A stretch of 64,000 bases of DNA from Ctena decussata (Eukaryota > Mollusca > Bivalvia > Lucinida > Lucinidae): positions 28,948,503-29,012,502 of the forward strand of contig OZ022511.1 in NCBI GenBank assembly GCA_963989385.1, read 5' to 3'. Positions 21,166 through 31,559 of the stretch are shown here, piece after piece (position 1 is the first letter of the stretch; each line of letters opens with the position of its first letter). The translations under genes were made by a program, and so were the position numbers. The notes beneath the pieces were generated by a model, which was not told where the DNA came from, did no database searches, and saw only the letters and a program-made list of their open reading frames with translations.

Positions 21166-23454
21166 ATCAATCAATCCATCCTCTCCTGCCTCTCAGCGCT
21201 GATGAATGCCGGATGACAAACGGCAAAGGGCGGCATAAAGAAATGTCGTCTGAATCTTAATGTATCTAGATGGTGGAAGACAAAACGCTTTCCAATTTTA
21301 ACACAGTTTTCGGAGACCCTGAACCATTTTGATCTACTTACAATTCCTTGTCCAATGAGATGAAAATTGCGAGTTTAAGTCAAAAGTCCGTCTGGTTGTT
21401 TTTTTTTTGGTTTTGTTTTGTTTTTCCTTAAGCTTATACATTTTTTTTTATCTTTTCCCTGTTTATATTGCTTGTGGTTGGTGATTATAGTTTGTAAAAT
21501 AAATTAAAGTCTCCATAGTCCTACCAGTGTTAAAAACCGCCGAAATACAAATCATTATAAAACTTTACAGCCTTCAGAATATGTGCTAATGTGTCAGTTG
21601 ATATGCTTTTTTGTATCATATAACCGGCAGAAACGAAGGAACAAGGTATTTTGAAAAAATATAAGTCTCTCCGTTAAAATACGGTCTTTGTCTCTGGTTC
21701 CCCGTTAAGCAATGAAATACAATCTATGGGGATCCTTGCCTTACATTTTTGTACATTGTATTTTTATCACCTGTTAAACGCCCGTACCTTGTATTTTTAC
21801 CTCCTGTACCTTGTGTTTTTACCATATAATAAAGCTTGTGAAATCGGAAGTAGGTCATTTTAGTTATTTTTTTTATCTTTTTTATGGGAAACTCAAGGAC
21901 GTTTTGATTTTTCAAAGCCGGCCTATCACGATAATAATCAATGGCGAAACTGTTGTGAGAAGCTTGCAAGGATACCTCACGATAAGATATTTCATGTTGA
22001 TAGAGCAATGGGGCGTTTAAGAAATTTAAAAAAAAATGATATTTTATTTTCGTTTAAAATTGTGATTTGTTTGTTTTTCCGCAGTTTGGTAACTCAAAGT
22101 CCATACCTGATACCACAGTGACGATTTTATTGTACGGACACAGAAAATATAAGAACACGTCCTCTTTCTAAAGAGACGCCTATATAATCAACCAAAAGCT
22201 GGCATAGGTGTGGAGATCGAAAAGCGGGAGGGGAGGAACTCGTAATAAAACGCCACTGAGTTTCACATAAAAAGGTTGAAAAATTATTTTAGTCTTTTAA
22301 GCTGGTAAGTTTTTTTTTTAGCTTGAACAAAATGGTAAAAATACACTATACAAGCCTGGAACCCAATTTATTGTCTTACCCTTGTTTATATTGCATTGCT
22401 GGACGGGAAACTAGAACAAGAAATAGTGTTTTGCTGAGCAGATAGACAGTTTTCATTTTTTTTTTGCCAGTTATCTGGCACAGTAAATGCTCATCAACCC
22501 ACATTTTGTCACCAATCATGAAGGTTGTCTGATTTTCAAAACAATTTGTGTTTAGGCGATTTTACAGCTGATAGGAATATGGAGACTTTAATAGAACATG
22601 CATGCAATCATTTGTATGGAAATAAACTAAGCCTTCGCATCAATATCGGCCTTTGGGTCTGGTAAATTGTATGGTGAACAGGTCGAAGTGATAATTCTTG
22701 TGACGTGGCATATGGTACTTGTCTATGATTTCCCATCATTTTTACAAAGGGAAACAACTTGTGACTTTCTTTTGTTTGCTTCCTCGGACGACGTAGTCTT
22801 CCGAAATGCGGTCTACCCTTAAAGTTAAAATGCTGCTGAAGGACTCTGGCACAGGAACAACAAATTCTTTGCTTCATTAAAAAGAAAATTACAAACTTTA
22901 AGTCCATTTCTTATTTATCTTTAGAAACTGTTGAAATATTTTAAAACATCAAAAGATATGTTTTGCTTTATGCACTGGAAGCCATAGGAGCACCGGAGTT
23001 ATGAAATTTCCGGATTGTCCGTACGTGGGACAATATTTAAGCATGTCGGTCAGTCCGAATATTAAGCATATTTTTTGTTAAAGCTGCTTTTCGGAAAATA
23101 TATTTCTTGTTACCATTCGAGCTGAAGGGATCATACTTGGTATGACATTTATCTAAATCAGAGTCTTTCCATCTTTTCTACCTATCCCAAGAGACATGTC
23201 CCAGGGTAGGACCAAAGTCTTGAGCTGTGTTGCGGGAAAATTTACTCATACTGATTACATGCGTTTGCTGTGTTAACGTTAATAATAATGATATGCATTT
23301 CAAGGGAAAACATTGGTAATGGCGTTATCCATAACAGTGTAACGTGACGTCACTTAACGTTATTAATTCTGGCAAATTTCATTAGATACCAGTGTGTTTA
23401 AAACTGCCATAACATCCTTAAAAATCAAGATAACTTCAAACGGTTTTTACCTTT
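21166..23454. other. Unannotated stretch with one small tandem repeat
   Basis: A short tandem repeat of about 24 bp (TACCTTGTATTTTTACC.CCTG, about three units) lies at 21740-21825. Otherwise no gene or repeat family is recognised. Confidence 0.4.
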
Positions 23455-23844
23455 TTGTTCTATAATGGCATGCGCATTCAGATAACAGAAAATCTAAAAA
23501 TCGATTTTTTATGTCATAAGGTCGATTTCTATCTGGACGGGCTCAAATGTTCTTCGCATATAACAAAAGAACTAGACTTCAAATCCCTTTGGGAAGAGCC
23601 GTATTGTCTGGATCAACATTATCTGGCCAATTTGTTTTGGTTAAGAGTTGATCTTAATAATGTATTTGCTCAAACGTCAGAAGTGAAAAGGTTACTAAGT
23701 ACGAATGTCCCTTGTTGGTCAATATCGGGAACGATCTGTCTTAAGGTGACTGGCACACTTTTCGGGGAAGCAACACTGCCATTTTCATTTTTATATCCCT
23801 TTCTGAAGGGAGCAAATTATTTCCTTAATGTGCTGACCCTATGA
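23455..23844 (+). CDS. Unassigned ORF, doubtful
   Basis: A 129-codon ATG ORF with reasonably protein-like composition (HKVDFYLDGLKCSSHITKEL, CLDQHYLANLFWLRVDLNNV). I recognise no domain. Its last 25 codons overlap an inverted repeat whose partner lies at 24215-24310, so at least the 3' end is repeat sequence. It may be a chance ORF or a transposon-gene relic. Confidence 0.2.
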   Translation: MFYNGMRIQITENLKIDFLCHKVDFYLDGLKCSSHITKELDFKSLWEEPYCLDQHYLANLFWLRVDLNNVFAQTSEVKRLLSTNVPCWSISGTICLKVTGTLFGEATLPFSFLYPFLKGANYFLNVLTL

Positions 23845-24310
23845 AAATGATATCATCTGGATTCAAGCCGCGTCGTTGCCCAAACAAGCTTATATGTAAA
23901 AACAGCATGCTCATGATAGGCGCATATTGCTGGATAGGCGAATTATACGGCGCATGCTCTTATCAGACTGTACAGTAATATAAAACGTGGATCTTTTTAA
24001 TAGCGTTCCAAAAGTCGAGTCATCTTGCCCGACGGGTAAAATAATGGTCTCTACTCATAATGAAGAAGCCAAGGTATCGAATCCAGCCAAGTTCGTGACT
24101 CTCCTTCGATTGTTACATTATAATACAATCATCAGCGAAGGGCCCTACAACCTCAAACTTTTACTTCAATCTATGTTGTATACCCAGCAGCTGGGCATAC
24201 AACATAAATTGAAGAAAAAGTTGAGCTTGAATCCTGATGATGTCATTTTTATAGAGTCAACACATTAAGGAAATAATGATTTTCTCCCTTCAGAAAGGGA
24301 GTCTAGTACA
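23770..24310. repeat. Inverted repeat pair, about 100-bp arms
   Basis: The left arm 23770-23880 (CCCTTTCTGAAGGGAG..AATTATTTCCTTAATGTG..GATATCATC.GGATTCAAGC) is inverted at 24215-24310. Between them lies a tight near-palindrome at about 24167-24215 centred on CCCAGCAGCTGGG with arms TATGTTGTAT/ATACAACATA. Possibly a foldback element; target duplication not identified. Confidence 0.65.
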
Positions 24311-24351
24311 TTGTACATTTAATACATACGGGGCTATTACCAGTTTGCTTA

Positions 24352-25479
24352 AGCCTGTTTCACATCAGCCGTACGGCCCTCTGCGATCACATTTCTGGCA
24401 AAAATCGCTGGGTTTCATGCGGCAGCCGCAAGATCGCCGTACGAATTTTAGACGTCGCAAGGTCGTCGCAACGTCGCAAACTGAATTCTCAACGTGTACA
24501 TTATTTCTGCGATTTTTTGACAATCTGTGGACGCCGCAAGCTGCCTCGCGACAGTCTTGTCACAACCACACGATTGCCTCACGATTTTGCAGGAGTTCGC
24601 AAGTTTACAGGCGGGGCTGCTGTCAATCATTCCTTGCGTTTGTTTTGCGACGGTCGCTAGACAGCCGCACGATCATTTCCCGATAGCCGTGCGTCCTGAC
24701 ATAATGCTATCGCAAGAATATTGTGAATCGTAAGACAATCGCGCAAGTCGCACGGCAGCTGCATGACAGCCGCACGACAGTCCTACGATTGTTGCGCCAC
24801 TTGCGTCTTCCTGAAAAGTAGATGGGTACTCATAGTCTAGACTCCAGATAAGAAGCATGCCCCCCAGCGAAACAGATCCAGGGTTTGCCCCACCAACACC
24901 TCGCTCGTCCTCTTCTACCTTGCCGTGCTCGGAGGAGCAGCGCCAGGGTGGCGGCGTGACGCTCTTTTTCATCACGGAGCCTTCTTATTAGAAGGACAAT
25001 ACACTGCTGTGGGATAGCCATCAGGATCCAATCGTCATGTCGACAAGCGATGGTGAAACTATGAGGGTTGCGGGTGGTGCACTTGCATTTTATTCCTCAT
25101 TCGAGGCAAATTCGTACGATGAACGTACGGTGATCGTGAGACATTCGCGAGACAGCCTTGCTAATTCTTGAGCGTCGTACGGTGCCCGCAAGATTTTTTG
25201 ACAAATTCTTACGACCGTCTCACGGCAGTCTTGCGGCAGTCTTACGGCTGCTGCACAGCCATCTTGCGGCAGCCGTACGAAATGTTGTTTATTTTTTCCT
25301 ACTTTTAAACTGCAAAATCGTGCGACCCGTGAGACAGACGTATGAACATCGTACGGCTGCCTTGCGATCTCTGAGACCACGGTGGACCCGCCAAGATACA
25401 CTGCGAATTTGTTTGCGATCTGTCTACGGCCTTCAAAATCGTACGAACAAAAAATCGCACGGCTTATGTGAAACAGGCT
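24352..25479. mobile_element. Harbinger-like element, internally deleted
   Basis: TIRs start AGCCTGTTTCACAT and continue with AGCCGTRCG after one mismatch. They are flanked by TTA at 24349-24351 and 25480-25482, the TWA target duplication of PIF/Harbinger transposons. Both arms are built of degenerate GTCGCA, CGTACG, GTACGGC and GCGACAGTC motifs, so the arms are complementary in many registers. The centre (about 24830-25075) retains a minus-strand transposase-like fragment. No DDE domain, so it depended on a helper. Confidence 0.75.
24830..25021 (-). pseudogene. Harbinger transposase N-terminal-like fragment
   Basis: A 63-residue minus-strand frame starting at ATG 25021-25019: LLIRRLRDEKERHA and then RGRARCWWGKPWI. 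An R-rich run followed by WW..PWI resembles the N-terminus of Harbinger/ALP1-like transposases. It is truncated by TGA and no catalytic residues follow. The match is from memory of the family pattern; its position inside a TIR element with a TTA duplication is independent support. Confidence 0.5.
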
Positions 25480-26330
25480 TTACTTGTGCTGGCAACCGAT
25501 CCAGTGTTGTGCAAAGTGACCGTCGACCAAAAATTCCGTCGTAATACCAATAATTGTAAAATGTATTGTACTTTAGCTAATGACTGTCGACTGAGTAGCT
25601 ATATGTACTTTTATAGACTGTCTCGGACGACAGCCACTTTTGCACGTATATAATGATTAATCGATCAGACTCGGATCAGCCTGTGCATATGCAATGTTAG
25701 CAAAATCTCCTCTTTCCCGATCAACACTAAATGAAGTCTACAGCAAATAGCGAACACTCTGATCAGACTGCGCAGCCTGTTCTTAATATTCGCTATTTGC
25801 CCATGCCTAAAGGTACTTCCTTCTCACCTTGCGGCTCAACTAAAATGACCGCACAGGAAGGGGCATTGACCAGTATGTACACGGGCGGCCAAATATGTTT
25901 TTTATATGCCTGTGTGTCTGTTTCATCCTTACCCCTTACTGCTAAACTATCACCGCCGTTTTGAACCACCAGCAACTCTGCACTTTTCCATCAAATAATA
26001 ATAATGCCTTATCTCATTTTATAGCGCATTATTTACGCAGTCGGGTTTGACTTCTTATCCTTTTTCACTATTATCATTCGATTGATTTCGTCGCATTTTG
26101 TAACTTCACAGTAAAAGAACATTGGCACGTGCTTTGTGATTACAGCGGCCGCGGAATGCGTTAATAATACCGATGACAGGTACCGTTAAGTTTGTGACAA
26201 GACGCTTTGCTTTGAAGCTAAACTGCCGTTGTACATCTGCACTTTAGCAGCGGAAAACCCGTTATCCCGTCTAATTCGGTCTAAAAAGAGAAACGTTTCA
26301 GACAGTCAGATTCCACGTTATTATGAAAAC
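25480..26330. other. Flank with a weak GAGCC-family trace
   Basis: CACTCTGATCAGACTG at about 25757 and TCGGATCAGCCTGTGCAT at about 25672 look like remnants of the GAGCC foldback family, without intact arms. Nothing else is annotatable before the LINE at about 26335. Confidence 0.35.
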
Positions 26331-26451
26331 TGCCATATATGGTCTTTGTAGGAAATGTTCAGTAACTTTCTGTAGCATCTAAAAGTCAATGTAGTAATGA
26401 GAAGGCGCATATAAGTTTTACCTTCGATCCAAGAGATATGTTGTTATCTGT

Positions 26452-26805
26452 CTAAATTGGCTTCAGCTTTGTAAGAACTAAAGTGCCTTGTGCAATTCTT
26501 GAGAGAACCTCCTGTTTATAGCCATCATCTGAGGCAACTGCTCCAAGGCATTTGAATCTTGTTACGGTACCCAGCTTCTGTCCATTTATTTTGCTATCCC
26601 TCTGGATGCCACTGGCGATGTTTGTCATCAGTTTGGTCTTCTCAGCACTGATCTCCATCTTAAACCTTGTGCAGGTTTTGTCGTGACTTTCTACTAGCTC
26701 CTGCTCTTCCTCAGTTAGAGCGTCTATGTCATCGGCAATCAGCGGATTGGTAACATTTCTGCCTATGCTAACCTTTCCGTCATGTTCTTCCAGAGCATCA
26801 GACAT
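26452..26805 (-). pseudogene. LINE reverse transcriptase fragment
   Basis: 117 open codons: SDALEEHDGKVSIG, catalytic IADDIDAL, FKMEISAEKTKLMTN, FKCLGAVASDDG. Equivalent to residues around 12999-13367 of the plus-strand copy, with the first position of the F/YADD box changed to I. Nonsense breaks lie on both sides. Confidence 0.8.
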
Positions 26806-27244
26806 GATCCGTTCGAGAAAAAAAGTGAAGAGGGTGGGTGACAGAAGATATCTTTGCCTATACCAGCTGTTGATCTGAAGCAGTTTCCCGTGCTGCCATT
26901 CATCAGGACTGCACTTGTAGCCTTGTTGTATAGTTGAACTAGATTTGCCCTAAAATTGTTCTTCCTTATGGTTGCCCATATGGCTGCACGCCATACCCTT
27001 TCAAAGTTTTTTTAATCAATAAAGACATGGTACTAATTTTGCTGATGTTGGAGATAATTTTCACACAAAATACTAAGGCCTTCCGTTCTGAACCTAGCCT
27101 GTTCTTTAAGCCTGTTCAAAATGACTTTCAGCATGACTTTGCTTGGCTCACTGATGTGGCTGAAGGTTCCGTAATTCTGGCAGACCTGTAGGTTGCCCTC
27201 CTAAGGGAGTGTAATAATAAGCGGCTGAGTCCATGGGGTGAGAT

Positions 27245-28261
27245 ACTGGACAAATTTGGCGCAAAAAATTAATAAGACTATACACATATGGTTACATGGG
27301 TACAAAATAATACACGTGCCAATCAATAGACTATTCAATAGACAAGTACGAGCAATATAGTTCCTACTGTTGACTGTAAATAAGTAAAACGAATATGAAA
27401 ATAGAAACGGTCACCTTATGTTAAGTTAATGTACTTTGTCTACAACCTATCTACAAAAAGGTTACAGGTCGGCACAATCACATTCTTTGCGATTATAGGT
27501 AATAGTCTTCTCCAATACTCGAAATGTATGCTTACACTACGTACAAAGTGAAAATAGAAAAGGGCATGTTTTGAAAAGGCTATATACATCTTATACAGCC
27601 TATCTACATAAGGGTCCAAAGTGGCACCGGCCTTAGTTGATGTCTTCTTCCAGTATTTTATATTGTGCATCTACGAAAGCTGGGTATACTGCGTACATTG
27701 CTTACAAGTGAAAATAGAAAAGGCCACCTTTTGTAAAGTCTATGTACATTGTCAACAAACTATCTACATAAAGGTCACTGGTCGGCAAAATCACATGCTT
27801 GATGATTATAGATAATATTCTTATCCAATACCTCGAAATATTTGCTTTTATCATATGACGTCGCATCCGAGAGTGTGATAAAGCCATGCATTAAAAAACG
27901 ATAATCCACTAGTGGATTAAATATGCAAATTACGTCGTAACGTTATACATTGACGTCCATAAAAACGCCGCGTTTTCTAATGGCAAAATCGTAACGTTTT
28001 AGTGCAAATTTTGCTAATAAAATGCGATTTTAGTGTCATATGATAAACAGAATCTTGCATTCGTGCTCCTGTATTACTGAATTTATTAAACTCGTTGGGG
28101 GAAAACCGATAAGATGCTCGGCAAAGCCTCGCATCTTATCTTTTTCCCAAACTCGTTTAATAAATTCAATAATACATGAGTACTCATGTAAGATCCTCTA
28201 TATACTGCGTACACTGCGTACAAAGTGACAATAGAAGAGGGCATGTTTTGAAAAGGCTATA
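27245..28261. repeat. Tandem repeat (about 160 bp) inserted in LINE
   Basis: Four degenerate units (about 27390, 27545, 27705 and, after an insertion, 28210) share GTACAAAGTGAAAATAGAAA, GG.CA..TTTTG.AAAGGCTAT.TACAT, CTATCTACATAA.GGTC and ATAT.GTA. The fourth unit is split off by the hairpin element 27851-28200. The block interrupts LINE sequence on both sides. Confidence 0.7.
27851..28200 (+). mobile_element. Hairpin element, TCATATGACG family, copy B
   Basis: Full-length 350-bp copy. It begins TCATATGACGTCGCATCC after A and ends TGTAAGATCCTCTA before T, as do copies A and C. It has a large 3' hairpin (TGAATTTATTAAACTCGTT and inverse; GATAAGATGC and inverse). The A|TC start and T-flanked end with a 3' hairpin recall Helitron-type insertions, but the expected CTRR terminus is absent. 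Confidence 0.75.
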
Positions 28262-28320
28262 GTCGGTCCATCTGCTGAGTCTCTTGCTTTTCTGTAAGAC
28301 ATTTCTCAAGCCTGTCCTGG

Positions 28321-28455
28321 CCCCGAGGTTATAAAACTTGAGTACATTCTCAAACTCAAAATAAAGCACACTGATTGGCTGACATGCTCGGAAGCAGCCA
28401 ATCAGTGTGCTTTATTTTGAGTTTGAGATTATTCTCAAGTTTTATAACCTCAGAC
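28321..28455. mobile_element. Foldback MITE, GAGGTTATAAAAC family, copy 1
   Basis: Almost perfectly palindromic: arms GAGGTTATAAAACTTGAG and AAATAAAGCACACTGATTGG with inverses. Flanked by CCTGG on both sides (28316-28320, 28456-28460), and the LINE sequence continues on either side, proving insertion. Other copies: 55621-55750 and 62590-62733. No ORF. Confidence 0.9.
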
Positions 28456-28707
28456 CCTGGTCACCACCTAGTATGCTCGTTTGCTGTTGCTTTTGTCCGG
28501 CAAGTTTTGATCATCTTTTTGCACTGAATACCTATCCAGTCCTCCATAGCTTTCTTCATTGCCTTCTTCTGAATCCTCTTGTTAGCGTTCCTGCATTCTT
28601 TGTTTCTTCTGCTTCATAGCGCCTCTTCTCTCAATCTCTGTTCTCGTCACAAAGATCGAGCACTGCTTGAAAAGTGTATGCCATATGTGGATCCTTTAAC
28701 TTCTTTT

Positions 28708-30204
28708 AAACCAGAGGACCATTGGTCCTGTAGCTCACCTGAGTCTGTTTATGAAATTTAAATGAAATTGGCCAAGTCGTTTCAGAGGAGGAGTTTTTTA
28801 AAAATGTTGACAGAGGACCCTCGAGTGACCTTTTGCCAAGGTCTCTAAATGACTTGACCTTTAAAATTCTGAGGGGTTGAATTTTGCTGCATTTCCATGT
28901 GTCAGAGCACAATAGCAACAGAAAACTGCACCTTTTCAGCTTTTCCCATTTAAAAGCTAAGGGACCAATTTTGACCTTGTGATAAAATAGGTCAAGGTCA
29001 ACCAAGGGTAATTATTTATGCAAACTTTGTAGCACTAGAGCCCTAGATGCTACATACCAAGTTTCAAGGCAATCCGTCTCGTGGTTCTGGAGTAGAAGAT
29101 TTTTAAGGTTTTTACTATATATGGGCTTGGCGGCCATGTTGGTCATGTGACCTGGACCATGTATATAAACTTTCTTTCCCCCTTTACCTGAAGGCTGTAT
29201 ATGAAATTTGAATAAAATTGGCCCAGTAGATTCAGAGGAGAAGTCATTTGAAGATATTGACATAGGACGGACAACTGACCTTTGGCCAAGGTCACTGAAT
29301 GACCTTGGCCTTTTGAAATTCAGAGGTGTTGAATTTTGCTGCATTTCCATATCACAGAGTACAATGGCAACAGAAAAATGCACTTTTTCAGCTTTCCCAA
29401 GTCAAAAGCCTAAGGGACCAATTTTGACCTTGTCATAAAAATAAGTCAAGGTCAACCCAGCGTCATCATTTATATAGACTTTGTAGTGCTAGAGTTCCAG
29501 ATGCTACATACCAAGTTTCAAGGCAATCAGCCAAGTAGGTCTGGAGGAGAAGATTTTTTAAGGTTTTTACCATATATGGGCACTGTAGACATCTTGGTCA
29601 TGTGCCCTAGACCATGTATATAAATTTTCTTTCCCCCTTTACCTGAAGGCTGTATGTGAAATTTAAATGAAATTGGCTCTGTAGCTTCAGAGGAGAAGTC
29701 CTTTGAAAATGTTATCAAAGGACGGGCAATTGACCTTTGGCCAAGGTCACTAAATGACCTTGACCTTTAAAATTCAGAGGAGTTGAATTTTGCTGCATTT
29801 CCATATCACAGAGTACAAAGGCAACAGAAAAATGCACTTTTTCAGCTTTCCCCATTCAAAAGCCTAAGGGACCAATTTTGATCTTGTCATAAAACAGGTC
29901 AAGGTCAACCCAGCGTCATCATTTATATTAACTTTGTAGTGCTAGAGTCCCAGATGCTACTTACCAAGTTTCAAGGCAATCGGTCAAGTATGTCTGTGGA
30001 AGAAGATTTTTTAAGGTTTTTACCATATATGGGCATGGCGGCCATCTTGGTCATGTGACCTGGACCAAATATATAAACTTTCGTTTCCCCATCCTGTAAA
30101 TGGTCCATATGAAATCTGACTTCAATTGGCCGACGACGACGGATGACGGAGGCCTGCCTATACTATAAGCTCACCTTTGAGCCTTCGACTCAGGTGAGCT
30201 AAAA
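28708..30204. mobile_element. Tandem-core element with AGCTCACC ends, copy 1
   Basis: The 5' end holds the near-palindrome AGGACCATTGGTCCT and AGCTCACCTGAG; the 3' end is CTCAGGTGAGCT then AAAAA, preceded by a GACGACGACGGATGACGG microsatellite-like stretch. The core is three tandem units of about 450 bp (starting about 28745, 29195, 29650) plus a partial fourth. Each unit contains GAAATT..AAAATTGGC, TGACCTTTGGCCAAGGTCA, TGCTGCATTTCCATAT, AAGGTCAA and ATGGCGGCCATCTTGGTCAT. The architecture resembles described molluscan Pearl-type elements (tandem core plus microsatellite), an analogy only. It is inserted in the LINE. Confidence 0.75.
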
Positions 30205-30414
30205 AGATCCAAAGTTCAGTCTTGGCTGTATTGCTTTCCTCGCTTTCTTCCGACGAGCTCGGAAGGTCATCATCTCCAACATGATCACTTCTGATGTCTG
30301 CTTCAGGAAAGCTCCTTGTCCTATGGATAGAAGTCTGAGATCTCTCTCATTCGTTTCGACATTGCAGTAGGGTCCACAAACATCTCCCCAGTCTGCCTGT
30401 GCATCCTCCCCGAC

Positions 30415-30642
30415 TTAAGCATTCCAATGCCCTTTTACAACTAGGCTGTCCTTTTTTGGTGATTGGTCTCTGATTTCCTGGATTTGCTGATAATTATGGT
30501 CGACCTCAATGTCATCATGCCCTGATGTTGGCACATAAACCTGTATGATGGTGATATTAAAAGGAGCTGCTCTCAAGCGGGTTGAAATCAGTCTGCAGAA
30601 GAGACTGCATTCCAAGACAGCTCTCACCGTGTCCTTATGCAC
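30415..30642 (-). pseudogene. LINE endonuclease fragment
   Basis: 75 codons matching the endonuclease at 11163: RLRAAPFNITIIQVYVPTSG, QEIRDQSPKKDSLVVKGHWNA. The conserved GDWNAKVG box is degraded (GHWNA, then a stop). Confidence 0.8.
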
Positions 30643-30797
30643 ATGAAATACAACCCATACTCATGTTTGTCCTCTTCTCCACTGAAATAAAATAAAATTT
30701 ATAGCAATTCACAATAGGCACTCCTAAAATGATAAATAGAATCTTCCAATTAATAAGATACAGATGTCCACTAGGCATAAATGGGTGAATACAAACA

Positions 30798-31559
30798 TCA
30801 CATTTTGTGTAAAGCAAGCACAGAGAGTACAGCTGGTAACATTTGTAGAGTCAGTCTGTCAGCAGATGGCGCAGCACGATTTATCTGTGACATCACGAAA
30901 ATATATTTGTCCAAGCACACGAACAATTTTGTTACGTTCCGCTCTGATGCACTGTCTGTGAAGAACGAGGAAAAGACTGCTCTCTTTTTGATATCAGTTT
31001 GAGAAAAAAGATCTCGTTCCATATAATTCAACTCCAATCGTGGACAAGTCATACCGTCCAAAGATAATGTTCTAGGATGTCCACATTTTTTGAAAATGTC
31101 TTCAAATATTTTTTGGGATTTACCCATAGGGTAGGTTGGTTTATCAGACCGAACAATTAACATTAGTATGGTTGTACCATTAACGTTCATTTCTATTACT
31201 TTACCGCGCATATCCGACAATTTTGTAAAGGTCAGGCCGTAGTCACACTCTGCACTGAATTCAAGAGAAACTTCAAAAGCAAGAGCCGACGTTGAGTACC
31301 TTTCTTCAGTCATACGCAATGTAGTCATAGAGCAAACCTCACAATTCGAGCTGAGATCCATTGACTCCATAAATTGTGAATGAATTACGTTCCATATGGC
31401 GTCGTTTCCATAATTTGTAAATAGACTTGTATTGTTCCTTATAACGTCAAAGTAATATATTACTTTTATGTACATTCCATTTATCTTCGATACCAGCTGT
31501 CTACATCTACCATAAAACGGAGCTGTTCCAAACGGGCACAACAATTTCCGACAGAGCCC
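30798..31559 (-). CDS. Gene 2, exon 3 (receptor ectodomain, truncated at TM1)
   Basis: Acceptor CATATATTACAG precedes GLCRKLLCPFGT in phase 0, matching the phase 0 end of exon 2 (47779). 253 residues to TGA at 30798-30800. It contains conserved-looking Cys (CRKLLCPFG..GRC, SSNCEVC, CGHPRTL, MTCPRLELNY), several N-glycosylation sites (NNTS, NGTT, NVTK) and VCLDKYIFVM, a pattern I associate with the stalk before the 7-helix domain of Methuselah/adhesion-type molluscan receptors. It then ends as LTLQMLPAVLSVLALHKM and a stop. No membrane domain follows, and a LINE starts about 100 bases on. Either a truncated receptor (pseudogene) or a secreted ectodomain. Confidence 0.7.
   Translation of the reverse strand, partial: GLCRKLLCPFGTAPFYGRCRQLVSKINGMYIKVIYYFDVIRNNTSLFTNYGNDAIWNVIHSQFMESMDLSSNCEVCSMTTLRMTEERYSTSALAFEVSLEFSAECDYGLTFTKLSDMRGKVIEMNVNGTTILMLIVRSDKPTYPMGKSQKIFEDIFKKCGHPRTLSLDGMTCPRLELNYMERDLFSQTDIKKRAVFSSFFTDSASERNVTKLFVCLDKYIFVMSQINRAAPSADRLTLQMLPAVLSVLALHKM

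Larger units (their letters stand above)
26335..30695 (-). mobile_element. RTE-like LINE, minus strand, cut by insertions
   Basis: Same family as 10430-13880. Reading down the minus strand: 5' endonuclease part (30695 to 30205), connector (28707 to 28262, with an internal deletion joining positions equivalent to 11790 and 11960), and RT part (27244 to about 26335). Inserts: the AGCT-end element (28708-30204), a 135-bp foldback MITE (28321-28455), and a tandem-repeat block (27245-28261) that itself contains a hairpin element. Collinearity of the pieces shows one original insertion. Confidence 0.8.

Noticed and set aside
24276..25544. Several overlapping ORFs of 60-136 codons
   Set aside because: They read the degenerate CGTACG/GTCGCA arms of the Harbinger-like element; only the central minus-strand fragment at 24830-25021 resembles a protein family.
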